A DNA stretch of 23,771 nt, taken from the NCBI GenBank assembly GCA_964599915.1, contig CAZRHR010000043.1, forward strand, positions 1 through 23,771, read 5' to 3'. Shown here piece after piece: positions 7,019 to 14,184 of this stretch; positions within the stretch are counted from its first letter, which is position 1, and the number at the start of each line of letters is the position of its first letter. The notes beneath the pieces were generated by a model, which did not search any database, was not told the origin of the DNA, and saw only the letters and a list, made by a program, of their open reading frames with translations. Origin of the DNA: CAZRHR01 sp964599915 (lineage in GTDB: Bacteria; Bacteroidota; Bacteroidia; CAIKAF01). A program made the position numbers and the translations under genes.

Positions 7019-7900
7019 ATGCCAAATCTTAAGGAAGTACGGAACCGCATCACTTCGGTCAATTCTACCCGGCAGATTACCAGTGCCATGAAACTGGTTT
7101 CAGCCGCCAAATTGCGCCGCGCTCAAGATGCGATTACCAAAATGCGGCCTTACGCTGAAAAGTTGAATGACATCCTTGGCAACCTTAGCCAGTCTATGGA
7201 AGGGGCGGATAGTCCATTCATGACCCAACGCCCCGTGCAAAAGGTCTTGTTGGTACTTATCACCTCCAACCGTGGCTTATGTGGTGCATTTAACACCAAT
7301 GTCATGCGTAAAGCGCAGACACTGATTCGTGAGAAATTTTCCAGCCAAGCCGCTGCCGGTCAAGTGCACCTGCTCACCATTGGAAAAAAAGCAACCGCAT
7401 GGGCCAATCGTTCAGGTTACCCACTGGTTAGTAGCCACGATGATGTGTTTGGTCAACTTGATTTTCCCAATGTTTCGGCTATCGCTTCTAAGGTGATGAA
7501 TCAGTTTATTCAAGGTGACTTCGACCAAGTGGTGCTCGTGTACAATGAGTTCAAAACAGCTGCTAGTCAAGTGGCACAAGCAGAAGCTTTCCTGCCCGTG
7601 AAGCCAAGCGAAAGCCTACAGTCCAAAGCCTCTTCCGGTCGAGAATACATTTTTGAACCCGGCAAAGAAGAGATTATTCAGGGATTGATTCCCATGACCT
7701 TGAAAATTCAGTTTTTCAAAGCCGTATTGGATTCACACGCCTCCGAACATGGAGCGCGCATGACGGCCATGGCCAAGGCCACTGATAATGCCGGAGAATT
7801 GTTGAAATCTCTGCGTTTGTCTTACAATAAGGCCCGTCAGGCTGCGATTACAGGTGAAATCCTTGAGATTGTAGGTGGTGCAGAAGCTTTAAATGGATAA
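7019..7900 (+). CDS. atpG: F0F1 ATP synthase subunit gamma
   Basis: This is the 293-residue central shaft of F1. The N-terminal helix begins with LKEVRNRITSVNSTRQITSAMKLVSAAKLRRA, the conserved gamma signature. The middle Rossmann-like part has LLVLITSNRGLCGAFN. The C-terminal helix carries EHGARMTAMAKATDNA and ends with QAAITGEILEIVGGAEAL, all typical of AtpG. It is the last gene of the operon; a strong terminator begins 28 bases after its stop codon. atpD and atpC, which often follow atpG in other phyla, are absent here. Confidence 0.97.
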   Translation: MPNLKEVRNRITSVNSTRQITSAMKLVSAAKLRRAQDAITKMRPYAEKLNDILGNLSQSMEGADSPFMTQRPVQKVLLVLITSNRGLCGAFNTNVMRKAQTLIREKFSSQAAAGQVHLLTIGKKATAWANRSGYPLVSSHDDVFGQLDFPNVSAIASKVMNQFIQGDFDQVVLVYNEFKTAASQVAQAEAFLPVKPSESLQSKASSGREYIFEPGKEEIIQGLIPMTLKIQFFKAVLDSHASEHGARMTAMAKATDNAGELLKSLRLSYNKARQAAITGEILEIVGGAEALNG

Positions 7901-7927
7901 TGCTTTTCCATCATAACTTTGTTTTAT

Positions 7928-7957
7928 ACGCCTCAAACTTTGTTTGAGGCGTTTTTT
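7928..7957 (+). terminator. Intrinsic terminator of the atp operon
   Basis: A perfect 10-11 bp stem (CGCCTCAAAC with GTTTGAGGCG) closes a TTT loop and is followed directly by six T. It lies 28 bases after atpG and separates the operon from the next gene. Confidence 0.93.
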
Positions 7958-7971
7958 CTTTCCTATCTTTA
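7943..7971 (+). promoter_or_regulatory. Candidate promoter of the fibrinogen-like protein gene
   Basis: TTTG at 7943-7946 and TATCTTTA at 7964-7971 (seven of eight to TAnnTTTG) are 17 bases apart. The -33 element lies in the terminator stem of the atp operon, so the two signals overlap. The start codon is 18 bases downstream. Confidence 0.4.
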
Positions 7972-7989
7972 CAACATAAACAGATATCC

Positions 7990-9480
7990 ATGAAATCCTT
8001 GTTGCTAAGATTAAGTGTTTTATTTATAGTGTTTTTCCCTATTTTTTCACAGCCCATATTTTCACAGCGTGTTTTAATTTCAGATCAAGCGGGTGTGCCG
8101 GACCCATCCAGTTTGTTGGAGTTAAGAAGCACCTCCGGCGGCTTGTTGCTGCCCCGACTTTCACAAACCGAACGAAACAACCTAACGAACCCTGCCTCAG
8201 GTTTGGTTATTTATAATACCACCTCCAGTTGTTTGCAAATTTATATGCCCCAAGCAGGATGGCGTTCTTGGATTTGCGATTGTCCCAACAGCAATCGAAA
8301 TTTTATTTCCGGTCCTTCTACGGCCTTCGGTGGCAGTCCCATTTCTTTTGCAGCCAACATTGCCGGAGCTACCTATAACTGGACTTTCCCAGGTGGAACA
8401 CCGGCCAACAGTACCTCTGCCAACCCCACCGTAACCTTTAATTCCGGAAATGTCCTACAAATTACCGCCACAGCCGATTCTGCCGGCTGTACTTTCTTCG
8501 ACACCCTTCAAGTGACTTTACAGACCAACCGGAATTGTTCCACCCTAAAAGCCGCAAATCCATCGTTGGCTTCCGGCATTTATAACATCGATCCGGATGG
8601 AGCCGGTGGCGTGGCCGCCTTTAATTGTTTCTGTGATATGACGTCCGACGGCGGTGGTTGGGCTTCTATTTTTCAACTTTCCGGAAGCCTTTCGCTCACT
8701 AGCAGAACCTGCTTGTTTAGCTATTCCAATGATGACCACGACTCTTACCTCATGTGGAGCAACTTGGAGAACCGTATATCCACTACAAATACCAATTCCA
8801 CCAACGGAAGTTTTATGACCATCGACCGAAACGGAACAGCCAACACCGCATCTTCCGCCTTAACGCCCAGACCTGCAGGCATTGGAACGGATGCACGTCC
8901 TCTTCCTTTTCCCGGAAGCAACCAAGTCATTTGGTTCGATTGGCAAAATGGAAATGTACTTTGGGGAACGCAATCTGTAACCATGACCTCTTTAGGCATA
9001 ACCCCTTCTTGGTTTAACAGCACAGGGAACAACTTTTATCTTATTTCAGACGGTGTAGATGTGGCCATGGTGGGTTCACAATCCAGTAGTTCGGCCAGAA
9101 TCCTTCGCTTCAATTTTGTAAACAATACCGTGGTGGGTCAAACAGGCGTTCACCTAAACCTTTCGAATTGGCATGGAACAGAAGAAGATGCCTTTGGCCA
9201 TGTGTTGTACACCGTGAATGGGAAAATATTTCATTATAATTCCGGCGGTTCTTTCCGATTGGCCGGAACCATGGGTAACCCAAATGCCACCACATCTACA
9301 TGGAGCGTTACTTGGAACCTTGGGTATGATACTCAACATGGAGTAGATTTCTTCGGCCATGTGGACAATAGCGGATTCCTCTGGTTTGCGGATTGGGGCC
9401 ATGATGATGGTGGTTTTTTCAATTGTGGCAATGACAACCAAATGGGTGTAGCCCGTTCCAACATCACTTTAACGTACTAA
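7990..9480 (+). CDS. Secreted PKD and fibrinogen-like domain protein
   Basis: This exported protein has 496 residues. The signal peptide (MKSLLLRLSVLFIVFFPIFS) is followed at residues about 28-98 by the module shared with the proteins at 409 and 19693: GLLLPRLSQTERNNL, GLVIYNTTSSC, then WICDC. Residues about 105-178 form one PKD-like domain (ATYNWTFPGGTPANST). From residue 183 a fibrinogen-C-like region begins (NCSTLKAANPSLASGIYNI, then CDMTSDGGGW), the hallmark opening of fibrinogen-related lectin domains. The rest is rich in Trp, Gly, Asn and Asp, ending VARSNITLTY, with no visible type IX sorting domain. Glycan or surface binding is plausible from the family but not shown. It lies 4 bases before the next gene, suggesting one transcript. 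Confidence 0.82.
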   Translation: MKSLLLRLSVLFIVFFPIFSQPIFSQRVLISDQAGVPDPSSLLELRSTSGGLLLPRLSQTERNNLTNPASGLVIYNTTSSCLQIYMPQAGWRSWICDCPNSNRNFISGPSTAFGGSPISFAANIAGATYNWTFPGGTPANSTSANPTVTFNSGNVLQITATADSAGCTFFDTLQVTLQTNRNCSTLKAANPSLASGIYNIDPDGAGGVAAFNCFCDMTSDGGGWASIFQLSGSLSLTSRTCLFSYSNDDHDSYLMWSNLENRISTTNTNSTNGSFMTIDRNGTANTASSALTPRPAGIGTDARPLPFPGSNQVIWFDWQNGNVLWGTQSVTMTSLGITPSWFNSTGNNFYLISDGVDVAMVGSQSSSSARILRFNFVNNTVVGQTGVHLNLSNWHGTEEDAFGHVLYTVNGKIFHYNSGGSFRLAGTMGNPNATTSTWSVTWNLGYDTQHGVDFFGHVDNSGFLWFADWGHDDGGFFNCGNDNQMGVARSNITLTY

Positions 9481-9484
9481 GCCT

Positions 9485-10480
9485 ATGGCGAATCAGCCTT
9501 GGCTTCTCCCCGTATTTTATTCACTGTCCGACGCATCACCGGAGTGGTCTATTGCTTTAAGCACACTGGTGGCGCATGGCTTTCCTGTGGTTTTTGAGAA
9601 AAATCCAAAAGCCGAAGGCGTCTGGCTATTTCCGGGAACAGAAGGTTTTCAGGAAAAAGAAGAAAAATGGCTGAAAAAACTTCCTGAAGATGCGCGTAAA
9701 GTATTCATTTCAAAACAGCCGGATGAGGCCTTGCTTTTGAAAAATACGTATGTGCTCACCGGGCATCCGGCCCGAAGCCTCCTCCTTTTGGCCAAAGCCC
9801 TTGCGATGCCGGTCAGTCCTTTTTTGGACCATATTCCCGGTTTGGCCTTTAAAAATATGCTTCAAAAGGTAACCATTCAGCCCGATGAGCTCTCTCGCGA
9901 TTTCCCTCAACTAGCAGCGGGTTTTCCGGGACAAAACCATCATGTAGCGCAATGGGTCACCACTGGAAGTACACAAAGTGAATGGTTGCCCATTTCGCCG
10001 GTGCCCCATGCAACGGGCGTGATGATTTGGGTAGGTGAAATGCCTCCACCTTCTTATCCTCATTGGCACAATTGGAATCCCCATGGATTAAAGCATCTCT
10101 GGTGGCCTCAGGTAAAGTCAGCAACGCAGGCGGATTTCGTACGTGAAGCTTGGCCAGAACTGCAGGCCTTGGGTTTTCATCACCTCTTAGCCACCACATC
10201 CGAGCGAATCCTTTTACCCGAAGCACAATGGCTTACCTTGCCTACCCTGCTTTTTTCTACGGAAACATCCTCTACCGGTTTTCCTCCGGACGCCTTACCT
10301 TGGGTGGTGGTGGCTTCGGGAAAAAGTGCACCTCAGGTTTTGTCCCATGCTTGGTTATTCCGTGCCTTGGGAGGAAGAGGTAAAAAAAACTATGCAACGG
10401 CCCAGTTATCCGCCAGAATGGCCCGGAGATTTGGACCGAAAAAGGACAAGGCGCATCCATGGTGGAAGTTTTGGACATAA
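9485..10480 (+). CDS. Tryptophan-rich protein of unknown function
   Basis: I do not recognise this 331-residue protein. It starts at the ATG 4 bases after the preceding stop codon, so it is probably co-transcribed with the fibrinogen-like gene. It has no signal peptide and no clear membrane segment, so it is likely cytoplasmic. About 18 tryptophans (over 5 percent) are spread along it, including HWHNW, HLWW and a C-terminal PWWKFW. The last 45 residues are strongly basic (GGRGKKNY..., ARMARRFGPKKDK). The middle has a His/Trp/Pro-rich segment (PPPSYPHWHNWNPHGLKHLWW). No nucleotide-binding or catalytic motif stands out. The open frame is long and clean, so the gene is real; its role is open. 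Confidence 0.78.
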   Translation: MANQPWLLPVFYSLSDASPEWSIALSTLVAHGFPVVFEKNPKAEGVWLFPGTEGFQEKEEKWLKKLPEDARKVFISKQPDEALLLKNTYVLTGHPARSLLLLAKALAMPVSPFLDHIPGLAFKNMLQKVTIQPDELSRDFPQLAAGFPGQNHHVAQWVTTGSTQSEWLPISPVPHATGVMIWVGEMPPPSYPHWHNWNPHGLKHLWWPQVKSATQADFVREAWPELQALGFHHLLATTSERILLPEAQWLTLPTLLFSTETSSTGFPPDALPWVVVASGKSAPQVLSHAWLFRALGGRGKKNYATAQLSARMARRFGPKKDKAHPWWKFWT

Positions 10481-10593
10481 TTTAAAGTGGCGCATGAGGC
10501 ATGCCAGCCTTCTGTTTTCACCAAAAAGATCCATCGCATCACCTTTCGTAAACACCTTAAGGTAGCAATTCGCAGTAGCTTAACATTTCCCCA

Positions 10594-10623
10594 TTGTTTA
10601 AACCGCGCAAAACCGTATCTTCG
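10594..10623 (+). promoter_or_regulatory. Candidate typA promoter with -33 and -7 elements
   Basis: TTG at 10594-10596 and TATCTTCG at 10616-10623 (seven of eight to TAnnTTTG) are separated by 19 bases, the usual Bacteroidota spacing. The ATG at 10633 lies only 9 bases after the -7 box, so the leader would be very short. Confidence 0.6.
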
Positions 10624-10632
10624 CGCCCGATT

Positions 10633-12444
10633 ATGAACCAAATACGCAATGTCGCGATCATCGCGCACGTAGACCACGGAAAAACCACCTTGGTCGACAA
10701 GATCCTCCATTTTTGCAGGCTTTTTCGTGAAAATCAGGAAACCGGAGAACTCATTCTGGACAACAATGACCTGGAAAGAGAACGGGGCATCACCATTTTA
10801 TCCAAAAATGTAAGTGTTGCTTACAAAGACATCAAAATTAACATTATTGATACGCCAGGTCACGCCGATTTCGGTGGCGAAGTAGAACGCGTACTCAACA
10901 TGGCCGATGGTGTATTGTTGCTGGTAGATGCCTTTGAAGGACCCATGCCACAAACCCGTTATGTGCTGTCTAAAGCCATTGAAAAAGGCTTGAAACCCAT
11001 TGTCGTGGTGAACAAAGTAGACAAAGAAAATTGTCGCCCCGAAGAAGTACAGGAATCTGTATTCGACCTTATGTTTAGTTTAGGTGCTACCCAGGACCAG
11101 TTGGATTTCCCAACGGTGTACGGTTCTGCCAAACAAAACTGGATGGGCCCGGATTGGAAAAAGCCATCTGAAGATATTTCTTACCTGCTGGATACGTTGG
11201 TAGAAACGATTCCTGCACCTACGGTAGTAGAAGGAACGCCCCAGCTTCAAATTACCAGCATCGACTACAGCCGCTATACCGGAAGAATTGCCATTGGTCG
11301 CGTTTCTCGTGGTTCATTAGAAACCAACCAGCCCATCACATTAATGCGGGCAGATGGCTCGGTGGTAAAAGGTCGCATCAAGGAATTGTACATTTTTGAA
11401 GGCTTAGGCCGTGCCAAAACTGAAAAAGTGTTTTGTGGCGACATTTGTGCTGTAGTTGGCTTGGAAGATTTTGGGATTGGTGATACCATTGCCGACTTTG
11501 AAAATCCGGAGGCCATGGCCCCTATCGCCATTGATGAACCTACCATGAGCATGGTATTTACCATCAACAACTCTCCGTTTTTTGGAAAGGAAGGACAGTT
11601 TGTGACCAGCCGTCACCTGCGGGATCGCCTTTTCAAGGAAACAGAGAAAAACCTGGCCCTTAAAGTAGAAGATACCGACGCCCAAGATACATTTATCGTA
11701 TTTGGTCGTGGAATTCTTCACTTATCCATCCTCATTGAAACCATGCGCCGCGAAGGCTATGAGCTTCAAGTGGGCCAGCCGAGGGTAATCCTCCGTGAAA
11801 TCGATGGTGTAAAGCACGAGCCTGTGGAGATTTTAACCATTGATGTGCCTGAGAATTTCTCCGGAAAAGCCATTGAACAAGTAACCTTGCGAAAAGGAGA
11901 AATGAAAATCATGGAGCCCCGTGCAGACATTGTGCATTTGGAGTTTGAAATTCCTTCACGTTGTTTGCTGGGCCTACGAACCGACTTATTGAACGTAACG
12001 GGCGGAGAAGCTGTGATGGCCCACCGTTTCAAAGGGTATGAGCCCATGCGTGGGGAAACCCCAACCCGGAACAATGGTTCCTTGATTGCGTTGGAAACCG
12101 GCACATGTATCGCCTATGCCCTTGACAAACTTCAGGACCGTGGAAAGTTTTTTGTGGAGCCTGGCGATGAAGTGTACATGGGGCAGGTGATTGGCGAGCA
12201 TTCCAGAGACAATGACTTGGTTGTCAACGTAACCAAAACCAAGAAACTGACCAACATGCGCGCCTCAGGTGCAGATGACAAAGTAAAGCTTGCGCCACCT
12301 ATTCGATTCTCATTGGAAGAATCTCTAGAGTACATTCAAGCCGACGAGTACGTAGAAGTAACGCCTAAATCTTTACGTCTGCGGAAAATTTATTTGGATG
12401 AAAACGACCGCAAGCGGTACGCCTCAAAATTTGCTACAGTTTAA
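10633..12444 (+). CDS. typA: Ribosome-associated GTPase TypA/BipA
   Basis: This 603-residue translational GTPase of the EF-G family acts on the ribosome and in 50S assembly under stress. The start chosen is the ATG at 10633, giving MNQIRNVAIIAHVDHGKTT, the standard family N terminus. An in-frame TTG at 10594 is rejected because it lies in the promoter. Visible G motifs are AHVDHGKTT (P-loop, residues 11-19), RGITI, DTPGH and NKVDKEN. Later segments fit the beta-barrel and EF-G-like domains and the BipA-specific C-terminal domain (GTCIAYALDKLQDRGKFFVEPGDEVY, TKKLTNMRASG). Length is normal for the family. It appears to be transcribed from its own promoter. Confidence 0.97.
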   Translation: MNQIRNVAIIAHVDHGKTTLVDKILHFCRLFRENQETGELILDNNDLERERGITILSKNVSVAYKDIKINIIDTPGHADFGGEVERVLNMADGVLLLVDAFEGPMPQTRYVLSKAIEKGLKPIVVVNKVDKENCRPEEVQESVFDLMFSLGATQDQLDFPTVYGSAKQNWMGPDWKKPSEDISYLLDTLVETIPAPTVVEGTPQLQITSIDYSRYTGRIAIGRVSRGSLETNQPITLMRADGSVVKGRIKELYIFEGLGRAKTEKVFCGDICAVVGLEDFGIGDTIADFENPEAMAPIAIDEPTMSMVFTINNSPFFGKEGQFVTSRHLRDRLFKETEKNLALKVEDTDAQDTFIVFGRGILHLSILIETMRREGYELQVGQPRVILREIDGVKHEPVEILTIDVPENFSGKAIEQVTLRKGEMKIMEPRADIVHLEFEIPSRCLLGLRTDLLNVTGGEAVMAHRFKGYEPMRGETPTRNNGSLIALETGTCIAYALDKLQDRGKFFVEPGDEVYMGQVIGEHSRDNDLVVNVTKTKKLTNMRASGADDKVKLAPPIRFSLEESLEYIQADEYVEVTPKSLRLRKIYLDENDRKRYASKFATV

Positions 12445-12477
12445 AACATTTTGAACGGATTTTCATATCTTCAAGGT

Positions 12478-13137
12478 ATGAAAGTCCGTTTCCTCTTTTG
12501 GTGTTGTACAAGTGTTTTGGCACTCCTTTGTCATTCGCTGGCGGGGCAAGTGTCCAATAGGGTCGGATTTTATTTAGGCCCTCAAGTCATTTTGCCTGCT
12601 GCTGAAGCCAACGGAATTAGATATGATGCAGGGCTAAGATTTACCCTTGGAGTTTATCATGAAGTAGCTTTAGGAAAGCACTTTAGCATTGTATCAGAAG
12701 TCAATTATTCTGGTTTAGGTACTAGAAGCGATATCATTCTTCTGAACAACGGCGGCGACCCAATGGGCATGGCGGCGTATAGCCAAAACTTGAATTACGG
12801 GCAAGTTCCCGTGCTTTTTCGTTTAAGAACCGGTGGAGATTGGCTTTCAGGACATGTGGAAGCCGGACCTTATGTGGGAATGCTACTTACCGCGAAAGCC
12901 CGACTTACCGATGATTCAGGTATCCTGCCGGATGAAGTGACCGACATTCGGGAAAATTTTGAATCCTTCGATTGGGGATTTAAAGCAGGCATTGGGATGG
13001 ATTTTCAACCTGTTCCTCACCATATTTTTACTTTAGGCCTGCGGTTTGCTCAAGGCTTACATAAGGTGCAATCCGCGACCGGACTACAAAACCGCGCCAT
13101 CGCTTTACAAGCGGGTTATGTGTTTCGTATTCAATAA
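12478..13137 (+). CDS. Outer-membrane beta-barrel protein (PorT-like)
   Basis: This exported protein has 219 residues. The start chosen is the ATG at 12478, which opens a signal peptide (MKVRFLFWCCTSVLALLCHSLAGQ); an in-frame TTG at 12451 would add nine polar residues in front and is less likely. The mature part has alternating strands and aromatic girdles (VGFYLGPQVILPA, LRFTLGVYHEVALGKHFSIVSEVNYSG, HVEAGPYVGMLLTAKARL, DWGFKAGIGMDF). It ends AIALQAGYVFRIQ, with the aromatic near the last residue that barrels often have. This fits the small outer-membrane beta-barrel families common in Bacteroidota, including the PorT-like one. Its substrate or partner is unknown. It lies 33 bases after typA on the same strand. 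Confidence 0.8.
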   Translation: MKVRFLFWCCTSVLALLCHSLAGQVSNRVGFYLGPQVILPAAEANGIRYDAGLRFTLGVYHEVALGKHFSIVSEVNYSGLGTRSDIILLNNGGDPMGMAAYSQNLNYGQVPVLFRLRTGGDWLSGHVEAGPYVGMLLTAKARLTDDSGILPDEVTDIRENFESFDWGFKAGIGMDFQPVPHHIFTLGLRFAQGLHKVQSATGLQNRAIALQAGYVFRIQ

Positions 13138-13234
13138 CCAGCACCGTATTTTCCTCCTTCGCTCTGATTGTTTTTCTATCTCGTTCCGTACGCTTTTTCA
13201 GGAGGTATTGCCATCAACCAAAACCAAACTTCGC

Positions 13235-13639
13235 ATGAAAAAATCTTCTTCCATCACCCGTTGGCTTCTTATCCAGGGACAAGGGTTTTTTTATGTGCTG
13301 GCCGGGGTAAATCATTTTATTCAACCTCAGTTTTATGTGCCGCTGATGCCCGATTGGATGCCCCAACCGGATATTTTACATCTTGTAGCCGGCGCCTGTG
13401 AAATTTTGTTCGGACTAGGCCTTCTATGGTCCAAAACCCGTGCCCTGGCCGCTGTGGGTATCATGGGCCTATTGGTAGCGTTTATTCCGGTTCATTTGGT
13501 TTTCGTCTTAAAGGGCAGTTGTGTGCCCAATGGATTATGTGTGCCGGAGTGGATTGGCTGGGTGCGACTGGTGGTGATTCATCCTCTCCTTATGCTGGCC
13601 GCCATGAAATCAGGCCTTTTCAAATCCAAGACGGCCTAA
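13235..13639 (+). CDS. DoxX-like small inner-membrane protein
   Basis: This is a 134-residue membrane protein starting at the ATG at 13235 (MKKSSSITRWLLIQGQGFFYVLAGVNHF). An open frame extends upstream but covers the end of the preceding gene. Four hydrophobic segments are visible: about residues 10-29, 46-64, 68-90 and 107-125. The pattern FFYVLAGVNHFIQPQFYVPLMPDWMP is typical of DoxX/DoxD-like proteins, in which an early helix is followed by a His and a Pro-rich loop. Two cysteines lie in the third loop (GSCVPNGLCVPE) and could form a disulfide. The family is linked with redox functions in some bacteria, but its role here is unknown. It is followed by an exported MsrB on the same strand, which may be meaningful. 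Confidence 0.78.
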   Translation: MKKSSSITRWLLIQGQGFFYVLAGVNHFIQPQFYVPLMPDWMPQPDILHLVAGACEILFGLGLLWSKTRALAAVGIMGLLVAFIPVHLVFVLKGSCVPNGLCVPEWIGWVRLVVIHPLLMLAAMKSGLFKSKTA

Positions 13640-13691
13640 AGAATTCTTCTGAACATTGCCTGTTCTGAATTGTTTATTTAGGAAATAGACC

Positions 13692-14183
13692 ATGATGCGA
13701 TCGGTGCTTTCCTTTATTGTTTTTTTCTTGGCTGTGACCAGCGGAGGATGCAGTCAGTCGCCGTCTACCTCATCTCCTTCAGTTATGGAATTTCCTGTAC
13801 AAAAACCTGATGCTGTTTGGCAGCAAGAATTGACGCCTGAACAATACCGTGTACTCAGAGAACAAGGCACAGAACGACCATACAGCAGCCCGCTTTATTA
13901 TGTGGATGAAGCCGGAGTCTATCACTGTGCCGGATGTAAGTCGCCCCTTTTTACCGCCGATACAAAATTCGACGCCCACTGCGGCTGGCCTAGTTTTTAC
14001 GCACCGGTCAATGAAAAATCAGTGGTCGAGCGTAAGGATTTCTCTCATGGCATGATTCGTACAGAGGTGCTTTGTGGGCAATGTGGCGGGCATTTGGGAC
14101 ACGTATTTCCCGATGGTCCAAATCCTACCGGACTGCGCTATTGTATCAATGGTGCCGCCTTAGACTTTACCCCAAAGCCTTAA
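13692..14183 (+). CDS. msrB: Exported methionine sulfoxide reductase B
   Basis: MsrB reduces the R-isomer of methionine sulfoxide in oxidised proteins. This 163-residue form has an N-terminal export signal (MMRSVLSFIVFFLAVTSGGC) with Cys20 in a lipobox-like position, although the -3 residue is Ser rather than Leu. It may be a lipoprotein or simply secreted. The catalytic domain covers about residues 38-163. Zinc ligands are Cys79 and Cys82 (CAGC) and Cys128 and Cys131 (CGQC). The catalytic cysteine is Cys151 in RYCINGAAL. The segment HCGWPSFYAPV is a family hallmark. Export places it in the envelope, repairing oxidised periplasmic or surface proteins. It is convergent with the next gene, one base apart. 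Confidence 0.94.
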   Translation: MMRSVLSFIVFFLAVTSGGCSQSPSTSSPSVMEFPVQKPDAVWQQELTPEQYRVLREQGTERPYSSPLYYVDEAGVYHCAGCKSPLFTADTKFDAHCGWPSFYAPVNEKSVVERKDFSHGMIRTEVLCGQCGGHLGHVFPDGPNPTGLRYCINGAALDFTPKP

Positions 14184-14184
14184 T

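Noticed and set aside
9485..10480. Assigning the tryptophan-rich protein to a glycosyltransferase or similar enzyme family
   Set aside because: No donor-binding or catalytic motif can be seen, so any such name would be a guess.
10594..10632. TTG start that would lengthen TypA by 13 residues (similar TTG starts at 12451, 19654 and 20632)
   Set aside because: In each case a downstream ATG gives the family N terminus or a clean signal peptide. At 10594 and 20632 the TTG overlaps a candidate promoter element.
13200..13205. Perfect Shine-Dalgarno-like AGGAGG before the DoxX-like gene
   Set aside because: It is 29 bases from the ATG, far beyond the normal spacing, and no in-frame ATG, GTG or TTG lies at the right distance. 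Bacteroidota rarely use such sites.
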